Shown here in pieces: positions 1-13,345 of a stretch of 49,046 bases of DNA. The notes below the pieces were generated by a model. The model was given only the letters and a program-made list of their open reading frames with translations, had not been told where the DNA came from and made no database searches. Source of the stretch: Tieghemiomyces parasiticus (Eukaryota > Kickxellomycota > Dimargaritomycetes > Dimargaritales > Dimargaritaceae). Position numbers and translations under genes: made by a program. Each line of letters opens with the position of its first letter. The stretch's first letter is position 1. Location: positions 1 to 49,046 of the forward strand of contig JANBPT010000271.1 in the NCBI GenBank assembly GCA_027575765.1, read 5' to 3'.

Positions 1-1847
1 TACAGAGTGGTGGCAGCTATATTGAATAAAACTAATTTGACTTAGAAATCCTCAAAATAATTGGAGGCACCTGTACAGCCGTTTGGCGGCCCTCGGTCTG
101 GTGGACAGGACAAAACCAGTCGAAAAAAAAACCATGTGGGCTCGTAGTTTCATGGAAATATACAGTGCATAATGACCCATCAAGGAATTACTCGACTATC
201 GAGCAGGGTGGAAAGGTCGTAGCTAGCAAACGTAGGGTCAGGCAATGGTCGGCTGGACACCCAAAGCGTTTCCCATTTCCACTCCTCTGCTAGTCCTATA
301 CCGCCGACGTGGCTATTGACCTTCTAGGTGATAGCCTCGTGAATAATACGCCGCCGTACCTCAGCTTATGCCGCGGCGTTCCGTGCCATGGCCGTTCGAA
401 GTCGTTGCGACCCTTTTTTTGAAGATCGTGGGATAGTGGGCACCCTAGTATTGGCCCGAGTGAGAAAACAAAACTAAGAAACCTTAAGTACTGAGAAAAC
501 TCGGCGGAGGGCGGCTAGTAAGCCCCTTCTCACGCCGGTGTTAGCCCTGAATTTTCAACATGGGCTGACTGCCACGGTCCGTGATGTAGACCGCTCAAAT
601 CGGTAGACCATACACCCATGTTACTATTGATCGATTGTTTATGTTTCCTCTCCGGTTCACCGCCATCGACTTGCAAAGCAAACGGTCGGCCGACTTTGCT
701 GTACCACTGCTAGCTCTGTCTTCCACTGGCGATTGGACACCGAAAGTCGTATGTTGAAGTGACTTTGAAGACCGGGGATGGCTGATCAATGGACCCGCCC
801 CGTGTCACCTCGCTTGCCTTTAAGTGGAAAAAATATTATTAATGACCGGGATTTCCACCTGACAGATAGGCACTTTGGACTTTACTTTCACTTAGACTGG
901 TTGTTTCTTAGGTAGGTTCACCCCTAAATGTGTTTACAAAGGCGATGTGAGCATCGATACAGAAGTAGAGGCCTGGTCGAAAAGAAGTATTAGACACAAA
1001 CTGGCACAGACAGTTCCTTCCCCTCCGATCATGATGAAAGACAGACGCCGGGTACGGCTCGATTCGACATGAGCCACATGCGGGACCCATTCCCCCCCTC
1101 TCGGCACCCCCTCCCCCTCACACGGCATCAATTGCGCGGCCGCTTCCCACCTGATATCACTGCACCGCAAGGCGGTTTCAGATGGCTCGATGTAGACGTG
1201 CTGTGCGACTAATCCTGGGGTGAAAAGGGGCGTACCTTGTACTTCTGTGGCTTCCTGCTCCTTTGCCATCGCTATCTTACGGGCACCCTCTATCCTAAAG
1301 GAAGGGTAATTTTCTGCGGGGCCTGCCTGTGAAAGCAAGGATAAATCTGCCGGCATTACATTAGCGTAGGATTTCCACGGCCGTTAGTTTAACCAGCGCC
1401 GAAACCACCTCGCTTTTCCCAAAGTTGAAACCAAAGTGCTGTTTATTCAATATTCTCGAATGGCGTCGTGAAAATGGTAGGCGTATTAATGGAGAGGTTG
1501 TTAGTAAAACCAATAAGTGAGTACATGCATATGTGGACTGCAAAGAAAAAGAACAACTTTCATACCTGACGAGAGCGGTGGACATACAAGGGATTATAAA
1601 GTGGCCCAGTGCGCTACCTCTCCGCCCCCTTCTTCGCCTCCTGACCTGTCCAATACGTTCAGGCAGGAGCCTGGGAAGCAATGGTGCGCGAATAGAGTGA
1701 CTGATGTCCTAGTGATTAATGCAGGACGAGTTGCGAGAATACCATTAAACATAAATAGGTAAGATGAAGGGTATCGAAAACGGGGTTTCCGTGGAAAAGT
1801 AGCAAGTCAAGTGACTAAACCCTAACTTTTGTAAAGAAATTTGCCGA
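1..1847. other. Gene-free left edge
   Basis: I found no recognisable gene here. Both strands have only short open frames. The longest is about 140 codons on the minus strand, with an ATG at 1356, and has no family resemblance I can name. A TTTATT at 1442-1447, which reads AATAAA on the minus strand, lies about 400 nt beyond the transporter stop and could be its poly(A) signal, though the distance is long. Confidence 0.5.
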
Positions 1848-3197
1848 CTATTTGCTAAAGTGGGCAACAATCCCAACGATGGCAAAGTAGGTACCGTAGC
1901 CACAGGCCATGAGGGCGATGAGGATGCAAAGGATGCTAAACGCGATGAGGGCGTAGTTCATGGAGCGGATACCGAACAGGCGCCAGTAGCAGAGGATGGG
2001 CAGCACAAAAATGATGAGACTGTTGGACAGGGACCCGATGAGGGACATGAGGAGGTCGACGGGAAGCAGCATGGCCGGGATGGTAAGTATCACGACAGTG
2101 GCGACACGGAAGCAGACACGGATCATAAACTCGCGGGCCTTGCCGAGGCGCTGGACAGTGATACCGTAGGAATCCTCAACCTCAAGGGCAAAGGCGGTCA
2201 GCATGATGGGAGCGGCCAGGATGACGTGGGCGACCAACATGAGGATGGCGATGGTGGTGGCGGGGCTGGATGGGAGACTGTTGTATATAGGGGACTTAGC
2301 GGCAGCGCCGTAAACATGGTAACCGACGATACCGATAGACAGGTACATGGCGACGATGGCGATGGTGGCCATGGTGAGGACCTTGGCCCAGGACTGAGGA
2401 TTCTTCATGGCAGACTCGGTATGCGGGTACACCACGTTACCACCGAAGGAGAAGCAGATACTACCCATGGCGACCGGGACCATACTCCAGTGAACGACGG
2501 CGTGCTCGGACTCCAGATGGTTGGGCAGGTCAATCAGGCCCATCACGACGACGACGATGATCATTACCAGAGTGGCGACGGCACCAAACACGGCCAGTAT
2601 AGCCACCTCCTTCATGCTCTTGACCAGAGCGAAGGGTAGGCACACGAGTATAGCGGCAATGGCGATCCAAAGGGCTTGGTGGACGTGCACGTTATAGTGC
2701 ACAATGAGGTCGTGGACACTTTTACCGGCGATGTTGATGTAGACGCAGGCGCTACCTAGGCAGATGGAGTAGTGGAGGACCAGGACGACGTATTTACCAA
2801 TTTTACCAAAGGCCGCATGGCCTACGTCAGAGAAACTGCTGAGCCGCTCACCGTCTTTGTAATAGAGACACCGGATGAGTAGGTGACCGGTGAAGAGACT
2901 GAAGAGACCGGCAATGGCCACACAGGCGATACCGATCCAACCGGCCTGGCCGAACGAGTAAGGAAGCTGGAGGGTACCGGTACCAGCGATGACGCACACG
3001 ATGTTAAAGAAGGCTCCCATGCTGGAACCCGTGCGTTCCTCGTGGCCATGACCACCAACGGCCTTCTCGTCGCCGGCTGACAGTTGGCTGTTGAAGCTCT
3101 TGACATCGTCGTCGGCATAAGTGTAGTCGGCAGTGGGGGAAACGGGGGCCGGGACCACCCCGTTCTTGGCGTCCGCGTTGTAGGCAACGGACGACAT
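1848..3197 (-). CDS. Amino acid transporter, AAAP family (AVT1/SLC32-like)
   Basis: This encodes a single-exon membrane protein of 449 residues with about eleven hydrophobic segments after a polar N-terminal tail of about 58 residues. The first membrane segment (residues 60-85) carries the AAAP-type sequence with AGTGTLQLPYSFGQAGW. A later segment with SFGGNVVYPHTESAMKNP matches the region typical of AVT1/vesicular-GABA-type carriers. Such proteins move amino acids by proton exchange across vacuolar or other endomembranes; the substrate cannot be read from sequence. The start at 3197 is chosen because it lies in a strong context (ACCACCATG). The frame stays open upstream, with a possible ATG at 3236, but the added residues look unlike the family. 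The gene stands alone, with no introns and long spacers on both sides. The vacuolar location is inferred from the family only. Confidence 0.88.
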   Translation of the reverse strand: MSSVAYNADAKNGVVPAPVSPTADYTYADDDVKSFNSQLSAGDEKAVGGHGHEERTGSSMGAFFNIVCVIAGTGTLQLPYSFGQAGWIGIACVAIAGLFSLFTGHLLIRCLYYKDGERLSSFSDVGHAAFGKIGKYVVLVLHYSICLGSACVYINIAGKSVHDLIVHYNVHVHQALWIAIAAILVCLPFALVKSMKEVAILAVFGAVATLVMIIVVVVMGLIDLPNHLESEHAVVHWSMVPVAMGSICFSFGGNVVYPHTESAMKNPQSWAKVLTMATIAIVAMYLSIGIVGYHVYGAAAKSPIYNSLPSSPATTIAILMLVAHVILAAPIMLTAFALEVEDSYGITVQRLGKAREFMIRVCFRVATVVILTIPAMLLPVDLLMSLIGSLSNSLIIFVLPILCYWRLFGIRSMNYALIAFSILCILIALMACGYGTYFAIVGIVAHFSK

Positions 3198-6100
3198 GGT
3201 GGTATAGTCTAGAAGGTACGAGAAGAGGGACAGCATGACGGTGGATTGGATGAGGGTGAAGGCGCGGGTTAGTACTGCCAGCGAAGAGGGGATTAAGAAG
3301 TGACGGAGTAGGAGCAAAAAAAATAGCGGTACGTAACTAGGTCCTGCTATAGTGACTTCGCATAGCAAAAACTGGGTAACTCCGTCTTGCCCGACCCTCC
3401 TTTTGCAGTAACTACGGCATTGACCTGCTTCCGAGACCAATGGTTGCGGGCTGTCAGTGATTGAAAAACTTCCTCGGAGTTTCACACCGCAATACGAAAG
3501 AGGTTTAGGGCTGTGTATCCTTTGGCTCGCCAGGGGCACGGAAGGGGGTTTCTCAACTCTGCGTCACGAACGTGGATTGATCAAGTTTATGTCTTACCAA
3601 AAATCGGGAGATCTAATGTTTGTCGATGGGGAGAAGAGAGCCTGGTAGGCGAAAGGGGCTGTCCGCTCTACAGCTAAATGCTACAAAAATAAATAGAGCT
3701 ACAGTCTACTAGCAATTAAGCCACACTAATGCTAGGTTGGTACGAATAGGCGAGCTGGAGAATAAATTATGCGGCCGCTGGGAAGGGCATGAAACCAGGG
3801 GGGGGATCGGCAGGGTCCCTGAGATGTGGTGGGGTCAAGTGTGGGGTGAACTACAGTGAGGAGCCGGGCGCTCCTTTGGAGAGTTTAAATACCGATGCCC
3901 GAGCTGCCTAATGCCATGCATTCTCACGCCCTTCTCCTTACCCAGGGCCAGATAGGAGGAGAAGGAAACGATCCCCCCGATTTCCTCAACGCGTTCGAAC
4001 CACCAAAGGAGCGGATCGCAGCTCCTTCTTTTTTTTTGTAACCCGGACAGCGAATGGCGTGAAGTGGGTGAACCATTCGGTAGAGAGTGTTTGCAGTGAT
4101 GCAGCCATAACTGACAGGCGCCTGGATTTTTTTTCATGTATCATGCACTGTGGACCTTGAACGACCGGCCCTAAACCAATGCGACGAATGCACGAGAAAA
4201 AAATGCGTTTGTGCGATCTCTTTCCGCACTGCGCTATTATTTCACCACCTCAGGGACTCACCTTCCCCTCTTTTATGCCCTGTGGAGGCCCATTACACAA
4301 ACCGAAGGCCTGCCGAGGATAAGTATAGGCCCACAGCCATCAGGTGTAACGACCGGGAGCAAATGGGTCACTGTGGTGGCGGAAACGGTGCGTCCAACGC
4401 CGCGGTCTACGATTCGCCAGGGTGACGAGTAGCGCGCTTGATGACACCTCAATATCACTTTGCAGAACAGCCGTCAGCAAGAGAGGCCCACACTAACGTA
4501 CAGGTGCAGTTCTAGCCGTTTCAAAGCACGGCACATTAGCCATCCAACTCACCTGTTTTTCACTCGATGTAGCGGTACACACATATACACACAAAAGCCA
4601 CCTAGCCGGCGCGTTAGGAGAGGTCTGTTCTATGACTCACACTACAGCGTGTAACTGGAACCTTGTGAAGAGACTTAACGGGCCCTCCTCATCACCGTTT
4701 AAGTTCACCAACGTCCGTCTCTACCATGGTGCATCGACGGGAAACCCCAGGAGAAGTTTCCAACATGATCAAACAAGGTCCCTAGGCTGTGTCCGGCATT
4801 GCTTAACTATCGGTTGATCCCGGAAGATACGGGCCATCGCGCAATGTCTGAAGCTCCCTCCGACATCTGTATCACCAAAGGAGTGGGCCCGTTCCGAAGT
4901 ACGGGAGTATCCCGCTGGCGGATTTCGAACTCTATTCAAGCCTCCGGCGCTTTTGCCACCCGGGAATTCAGTTGTATGGCACTATCTGCCGGAACCTGGG
5001 TGTAGCTGGCACTCCTAGACACCACCTGCCTTATCGGATTATGTCAAATTCGGGCTATCAACGCCAGTTAATTGAGTAAATATCGGCTTGCCGTTTCCAG
5101 CACAGATATAGTGATCTTATTTACTACAGCTGAGTGCCGCACGGATCGCTCCAATCTCCGAAGTTAGTGACCAACATTCCACGCAATGGATCCAAGTCTT
5201 AAAGTACTAAGACTCGCCCGTTTGATGTGTGATAGAATGACGATGTAGTCAAGGAAAATGGCGGTATTTCTGGGAGAGTAGGGGCGTGTACGTGCCACTC
5301 GAAGCTCCATTATTACTGTACAAGCGGGAGGGAGGTATTGAACCAACAAGGTACGCGGCGCCTTAGTTGAGCCCGCAGCCCGGGTGCTGTCGTGCTGCTC
5401 CTTTGAGTGAGACAAGAGAGGGAGCTGAGGCGGAGGCGGACTGGGGAACAAGCGGCTAGCGTGAGCGGTGGGATTGAATTGTGGTGTCAATTAAACGGAA
5501 CCCATCTCTTCCGGGCTCTGTGGACACAGGAGCACCATCTGGAAGTGGCCAGAGAGCGGGCAGGATACGAGTAAGGGAGGGGGCTGGTATGATTGCTGAC
5601 ACGAGAACCCGCGGCAGGAGTGAGGAGTTTGAAGTGATAAGGGAGGCTGGCTAGCTTCTCCTAATTGCAACGCAGAGAGAGTCGCTGGAAAGGTTGGGAA
5701 GTCCGAAATTGGTAAGGGAAGGGAAGAAGCAAAAAGGAGGGGGCTATGAGCAGTACAGATTGCACTGCGCTGCGTAGAAATCTGGGAGAGGGTGCAGGGT
5801 AGCAGGCTTCTTGGTGCATTACTGACAGGTCCGGGGAATATGGTCACGCTTAGCGCGTCTACAGTAGGTGCTTAGGAGAGTGACATGGGCTCACATGTCA
5901 AGTTAAGGACATGATTACAGCCGCGAACTTTGGCTAGAAGGGGTAATGCCCTCGTTACCCACGCTGGGGACGATAGACGGGTGCGTGAAGCGTTCGCTGG
6001 CGAATGATATCACGGTTCTGAGGGTGACTAGAGCTTCCACGGCCTCATTAGTATATACATGGCAGTAGTAGTTGCAGTGTAGCAGGAGGAGGTCACCAGC

Positions 6101-7067
6101 GGCTACCGGGGAGGCCAGCCGAGGGAAGTTGTGGTTGGTGGCCCAAGTGAGGGCTATCCACCAATCGGTCGCAAGCGGCACCAGTGTCAGTGTGCCTACT
6201 AGCCATCCGCCAATGAGCTAGCGGGCATCAAGGCTACCAACCCCGATAGTCTCACCGTAGGTCCGCACGGTCTACATGTGAGATTGCAGCTTGGGCATGA
6301 GGCCTGGACAGAAAGTTATAAAAAAAAAGCCACTCGTTAGTTCGAACTGCTTGCCGAGAAATATAGCTGCAGCGGGTGGATATGGAAATGATATGATGGT
6401 CATTACTGGACGTGCGTGTGGAGGGTAAATCGGCCCTGGTGGCCACCCAGTTAGACACGGGATCCTGACTGGGGCCATCTGGCAGCGGGTGGGTACTGGA
6501 TGCAGTTATCTGGTCGGTTAGACTAGGCGTACGTGGGAATCTGGGTAGCGTGGGTGAATAGGAGGATGAACTGCAGTATAGATGATCTACGAAGCTAGAG
6601 AGTAGGTAGATGTTGCTAAAAAAAAGTAACATGGCGCTGTTGTCTTTATCAAAGCCCACAATTATCGACTTTATGGTTTCTTTTTTACAAGTGCTCGACT
6701 GAAAAAGTGAGAGTTACCTATAGTGAAGGGGGGCGGGTATCACCAGCCCGTGGAGCCCGAGACGCCGTTGTTGTATTGGCACTTATCGTCGTACAGGTAC
6801 CAAGTTTGAGTAGAGGCTCATAGATAAGCCCAGCAGGGTCGTCAAGATGATACGAGGTACCACCACCTTTGATCTCCTAATACCGCGCACCTCAAATATT
6901 GTCTCGAAATACGGCAAGCCTAGGATGGAGACGGGATATGCAATTTATAATCAAACAGCCTCAAGCTTTATACACGGACAATAGATAGTTAGTAGTCCAC
7001 AGACAACAACGCAAAAAAATCAAGGCAGATACATAGATAAACCCAAAGGGGTTGCCACGGTCCTTGG
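3198..7067. other. 3.9 kb gene-free spacer
   Basis: I see no recognisable gene. Open frames of 60-135 codons on the minus strand at about 5160-5850 and 6250-6660 lie in tracts that are pyrimidine-rich on that strand, where stop codons are rare by composition. They have no domain I recognise. A poly-T stretch lies near 4028-4037. No tRNA-like B-box with a pairing T-arm was found. Confidence 0.45.
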
Positions 7068-8120
7068 TCATTGCGTAGCAATTTCCTGCTGCACCGGCTC
7101 AGTGGGCTCCTCCGTTCCGGCTACGGGTGCGTCGCTATTCTCCCCGGCTTTCTCGGTCGGCTCGCCGCCCTCAATGTCACTGAGGTGGGCGCCCAGCAAT
7201 TTGTTCATCCCAAACATGCTGATCCTGTCGGTGTGGAACAGCTCTTTAAGTTTGTCGTCGCAGAGGATAAACCGCCGGTCACTGCTATCTTGCAGGTCGT
7301 TAGCCTTGATATAGATCCAGAGCAATTTTACCATTTGTGGGCGGGAGGCCTGAGAGGTGGTATAAGGGTAGAATTGGTGGACGTGGAAAGTGGGCCATAA
7401 GGAGGTCAGTAAGGATAGAGGGGGGGGCATGTCGACCTGTGTTCATTGTGAATCGCACAGCCGGTCATAACTAGCGCACAGCTGTCAGCATCCGCCGGTC
7501 ATGTTGCTTACCTGGTCGACCTTTATTATGGAGGCCAGGGTCGGGGAAACGTTCATGGCCTTGTTGAAATTGTTGTTCGGGGCCTTAATCTTGGTGGCGT
7601 ACGGGTCGGGGTTCTTGGGCTTTTTCGTTTTTTTGGCGCTGGCCTTACCCTTAGCCGCCTTGGGAGGATCCTTCTCGATCTTCTTTTTGGGGGGTTTGGT
7701 GGACATGCCCAGTTCGGAAAAGGTTCTTTTTTTCCCGGACGCGGCGGAGGAGCCCGGTGATAAGGGAAGAGAGGAGACGCTGGAATCGCTACCAGGGGTT
7801 AAGCTGTCGTCAAACAGCGATTCGAGATGCAGGGAGTGGGAGACCGCGGCAGGTTGTGTGGGGAGCACTGATGCGACATGAACGTTGGTGGCGGAGGCCG
7901 GGGTAGCCAACGCGGGTAAGGTCGTCGGCGCAAGGGGTGAAGTCACCGGCGGCTGCTGTATAACCTCATAGCATTTTAAAATCAGGTCGTCCACCTTGTC
8001 CTTGACAGCGGAGAGGTCGATACCTTTCTCCTGCTGCAGCTGTTTACGGACCTTACGCGCCGAAATGGATTCCGGGTCGGAGGCCCGGAGGATCTCTGGC
8101 GTTGCCAAAGTCGAAGGCAT
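7068..8120 (-). CDS. DEK_C and SWIB/MDM2 domain nuclear protein
   Basis: Two exons (8120-7512 and 7349-7068) encode 296 residues. The 162-nt intron 7511-7350 has a GTAAGC donor, a CAG acceptor, phase 0 and a TACTGAC branch-like site about 50 nt from the acceptor. Residues about 8-55 form a DEK C-terminal-type helical domain (SARKVRKQLQ, then DKVDDLIL). The middle is low-complexity and Ser/Pro/Ala-rich, followed by a Lys-rich likely nuclear signal (about 146-183, PPKKKIEK). Residues about 186-262 are a SWIB domain; the splice join falls inside it and restores the family sequence SRPQMVKLLW, IKANDLQD, ILCDDKLKELF and MFGMNKLLGAHL. This domain order matches yeast Uaf30 and Tri1. Uaf30 serves RNA polymerase I upstream activation, so a chromatin or rDNA transcription role is plausible. 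Which paralogue this is cannot be decided. The C-terminus is acidic and Glu/Pro-rich. Confidence 0.9.
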
Positions 8121-9692
8121 AAGGTTACGAGCATGAGGTACATTAGCTTAACCTATGTGGGGTAAAGTGTCGCTCCAGAGCAGCCATAGGGGGACTTCAA
8201 TGAGAGTGACGTCGTGGCCCGTGTACAGGGGCGGCGGCGCACAGTACTCATCCAGTTGACCCTTCGTTCTACTAATTGCCAGGCACAACCCCGTATCAGC
8301 TAATGACTTATGAAAACAATTGTCATACAAACAGAGAACCGACACATAAGTACAGCACTGGGCGGCCAACAAGGTCGCATGAGGCACACACGCCTGACTA
8401 AAGTGACCGGCGACAATGTGTAGGACTTACCGAAGATCCGGCTTTCAAATTGGTTAACGTTGAGCGACATGTCGAATGAGGAGGTGTACACTCAGGTAAG
8501 TGCCTTGGGGTAATCAGTTTGTCGATACAAAATGGGAGAGAATGCGTGACAAGGCCGGGAGGTGAGCAAGGGTCAGAGACAATGCGGAATGTCAGTGGCG
8601 CCAATACAAGGTAGGGTGTGGAACCGGCGGTCGTAGAGAGCAGAGGAAAGACGGAGCGCTGTCAGCGGGCCACGCTAGCCGGGTGAGGTAGCAAGTGAGA
8701 CCAGTTCCAACAGTTGAAGTCACAGGGCGGAAGAATAGAAAGGAAGTGTACTGAGGAGGGTCAACGAGGTTCGGCGGACGCGGGCGGGTGCGCGCGGGCC
8801 GTGAAAAGGCGGCGTGGGCAGGCCAAATGAGGGAGGCGGAGGGTGTCACGCCCACCGCGGGGCCCCTGACCACTGGTGCGATTAAGCCCACGCCCCACGT
8901 CAGGCCGTGACTGGCCGGTAGAGTCGGAGTTGGCAAGGGCCGTCAGGGGGAGGTGCTTCTGAGAGCGGGGAGCAGGCTTGTGTCAATGTGCTTCTAGAGG
9001 ACCAGGGTTACGTGGACCGGCCGCTCGGCTCCCAGCTGCGACTGGACGGCAGGCCACACGGCTGGCAGCTACTGCAAGGTTAAGCCTTCAACGTTGGCCA
9101 GGTCCTAGGGTGCTACTTGAGCAGAGAGTGCGATCACGGCCATAGCCAAGGTGGGCCCTCGGAAAGTGCCAGGCGAGGTTCAAGTATGTCGAGTTGACAG
9201 TAGTGGCGGGGCCCCTGGCCCGTAGAGTAAGGCCCAGGTTGGAATGTCCATAGCTGCGGATGCTTGCTTGCGCGCCAATGATATTCATCCAAGTCAGTGG
9301 CACCAGCAACGAACATCCTGTGGAGGCTTAGACAATTAGGCAGAGAGACCCGTCAGTCCTTTGGAACGGCGGTCATTACGGCGCAACAAGCGCCAATCCC
9401 GACCCGTCCTTATCCAACTCTCTACTTCTCCGCCATAGCTGCAGACAAGGCCCCTACTACGTTTCCATCGACTTCCAGCCAAGTCAAGCCACCCTGGCCT
9501 TTTGGGTACCTTCACGGCACTTCCGCACCGTTCTGTTGGGCCCGTGCCAAACTTCTCTGCTACCTCCCGAACTCCCATCCGGCCTTGCCCTTCTTTATCC
9601 TAGTCAGGTAGCTTATGCCATCCCATCACCATTAAATCCCCTCAGTCTGCCAGCCTCACCTCATCACGCATCTATTCTTAGCGCCACCCCTC
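8121..9692. other. Spacer / divergent upstream region of SWIB gene and PDI gene
   Basis: This is the shared upstream region of two divergent genes, 1.57 kb long. Only short frames (up to about 114 codons) are present and none is recognisable. The last 300 bases before the PDI start are pyrimidine-rich on the plus strand, as is common in fungal promoters. I did not find a convincing TATA box. Confidence 0.45.
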
Positions 9693-11186
9693 ATGCATTT
9701 TGCACCAGCCACCTCTCCGGGCGCCCTTGCGCTGCTGCTGCTACTAGGTCTCGCTGACCCGGCCCGTGCGGGCCTCTACGGGGGAAAATCCAAAGTCATC
9801 GATGTGACCGCCAAAAACTTCCGCAAGGAAATCATCAAGACTGAGTTCCCAGTTATGGTCGAGTTCTACGCCCCGTGGTGCGGCCACTGTCAGCGTTTGG
9901 CCCCCGATTTCAACAAAGTGGCCAAGGCAGTGCAAGGCATCGCTAAGGTGGCGGCCATTGACTGTGACGAGGAAGCCAACAAGGCCCTCTGCGCCGCCTA
10001 CGAAATCAAGGGGTTCCCGACCCTCAAGCTGTTCCCGTGGCAGAGCTATCCGGACAAGAAGAATCCCAAGCGGCGTAATAAGCTGCCCCTCGAGTATCAG
10101 GGCGGCCGTAGTGCCAAGGAAATCGAGGCGTATCTACTCCGCCAGGTCCCGGCCCACATTATCCGTGTCCAGACCCAGCGCCACGCCTCCCCACCGCCAG
10201 CCCTGGGTACCGCACCAGCCAAGGTGACGGGAAAGGTCACCCCACTCGGCCTGGCGGACTTTATGCGTCACGAACCCACTAAACCCAAGGTCATTCTCTT
10301 CAACGACAAGGACCGCCCTGCCCCGCTCTATAAAGGCCTGGCTATCCCATTCCGTCACTACCTGAGCTTGGGATGGGTGTCCAAAGCTGATAGTAAGGCC
10401 GATAAGGCCAGCCTGGCCAAGGAGTTCGGTGTCACCAAGTACCCGACCCTCATCGTCGTACCGGACGGTCGTCGGCCTTCCGATCGGGTGGTGTACGACG
10501 GCGCCATCAACCTCGACGCGCTCAAGGCTTTCCTGAAGCAGTACATCACCCCTAGAACCATCCCGGAAATCAGTGAGCCCAACGAGGCCGTGGCCGACGT
10601 GGACAAACCGGCCGACGTCGACGGCACCGTCCCGGAGATCCGTACCCAGAGCGATCTCGATACCCACTGCCTCATCCCTGTCGCGGACAAAGGTGCCTGT
10701 CTGGTGGCCATCCTACCGTACGATGATAGTGACGACGAGGATACTAAGCGGCACTCACACCGCCTGACCCTCCTGGCCGCCGTGGCCCGTAACCTTGGCA
10801 CCGGTTCGACCGAAACCCCGCCCGTCCCGGTGGTCTGGATCAACGGGGCCACTTCGACGGCCAGCGCGCTTCGTTATGACTGCCGTCTCCCGGCCCTCAG
10901 CCCCAATTCCAGCGATGAGGCCGAAGGGGAGGCCCCGGCCAGTCGCCACCCTCTGCAGTTGGTAGCCCTTGATCCGCACCGCAAAGCCTACCGTGTGTAC
11001 GGTGGCACGTTCAGCACCGAGGCCGTGGCCGACTTTGTCAAGGAGGTGGCCACCGCGGCGGGTACTGATTCGGCCGACGACCACCGTCACCCCGAGGAGT
11101 TCGAAATGGATTTCTCACCGACCGTCGTCGCGGCCCGCAAGACCATCAAGAAGCAGGCGGGCCCTGTGGAACATGATGAACTCTAA
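9693..11186 (+). CDS. Protein disulfide isomerase, single CGHC active site, HDEL C-terminus
   Basis: This intronless gene encodes 497 residues. Residues 1-26 form a signal peptide with a Leu-rich core and a likely cleavage after ALA-type ADPARA. A thioredoxin domain follows (about 32-150) with the redox motif CGHC at 63-66 in EFYAPWCGHC and the cis-Pro region GFPTLKLF. A second thioredoxin-fold region (about 175-290) lacks a CxxC pair; its YPTLIVVPDG segment keeps the fold signature. The C-terminal 200 residues are less conserved, and the protein ends in HDEL (494-497), the fungal ER retrieval signal. It should oxidise or isomerise disulfides in the ER lumen. The layout most resembles the PDIA6/P5 or yeast Mpd1 type, but with one active CxxC rather than the two of P5. 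The start is the first ATG that gives a proper signal peptide, although its context is weak (C at -3). Confidence 0.92.
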   Translation: MHFAPATSPGALALLLLLGLADPARAGLYGGKSKVIDVTAKNFRKEIIKTEFPVMVEFYAPWCGHCQRLAPDFNKVAKAVQGIAKVAAIDCDEEANKALCAAYEIKGFPTLKLFPWQSYPDKKNPKRRNKLPLEYQGGRSAKEIEAYLLRQVPAHIIRVQTQRHASPPPALGTAPAKVTGKVTPLGLADFMRHEPTKPKVILFNDKDRPAPLYKGLAIPFRHYLSLGWVSKADSKADKASLAKEFGVTKYPTLIVVPDGRRPSDRVVYDGAINLDALKAFLKQYITPRTIPEISEPNEAVADVDKPADVDGTVPEIRTQSDLDTHCLIPVADKGACLVAILPYDDSDDEDTKRHSHRLTLLAAVARNLGTGSTETPPVPVVWINGATSTASALRYDCRLPALSPNSSDEAEGEAPASRHPLQLVALDPHRKAYRVYGGTFSTEAVADFVKEVATAAGTDSADDHRHPEEFEMDFSPTVVAARKTIKKQAGPVEHDEL

Positions 11187-11537
11187 GGCTGGATGTAGTG
11201 TATATGGGAGAGGGGGCCTTAGATATGCCCTAATTCGGGAATATCGAGGCCTGCTGAAGACCACACGCCCACCTTGCGCTGTGCTTTGGACCCACCATCC
11301 CATACTTTTAACATATAAAAATTGTTCCATTCGTAACTGGCCGTGGTACAAGTACAGATGTAACACCCTTCATGCCATATACCTAACGAGTGGAAAGCTA
11401 ACTGCAACTGTTCAAAAATGCAAATGTCTGGGTCAAGCTGTGCATAACTGTGTCGTGGCTCGGTTGCGCTTACGCCCATGTCCCGCCTTTTAATTTTATC
11501 ATATATAAATTCCCAGATCACTTTCTGTATCTGAGTC
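11187..11537. other. Convergent intergenic region between PDI and HEM15
   Basis: This 351-base interval separates the two stops and must hold both 3' ends. It is AT-richer than the genes and contains TATAAAA-like runs (about 11315, 11503), but I found no canonical AATAAA for either strand. Open frames here are extensions of neighbouring shadows. Confidence 0.5.

Positions 11538-13345
<1,808 letters not shown>

Noticed and set aside
1860..2639. A 259-codon plus-strand frame opposite the amino acid transporter gene
   Set aside because: It is an antisense shadow created by codon bias; its product is His/Asp/Gly-rich with no domain, while the minus strand encodes a clear membrane transporter.
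5164..6659. Minus-strand frames of 88-135 codons
   Set aside because: They lie in pyrimidine-rich sequence for that strand, where stops are rare, and the products are low-complexity Ser/Pro/Leu-rich with no domain or splice evidence.
10134..11090. Several minus-strand frames of 110-177 codons within the PDI gene
   Set aside because: They lie wholly opposite a well-supported gene and have no recognisable family features.
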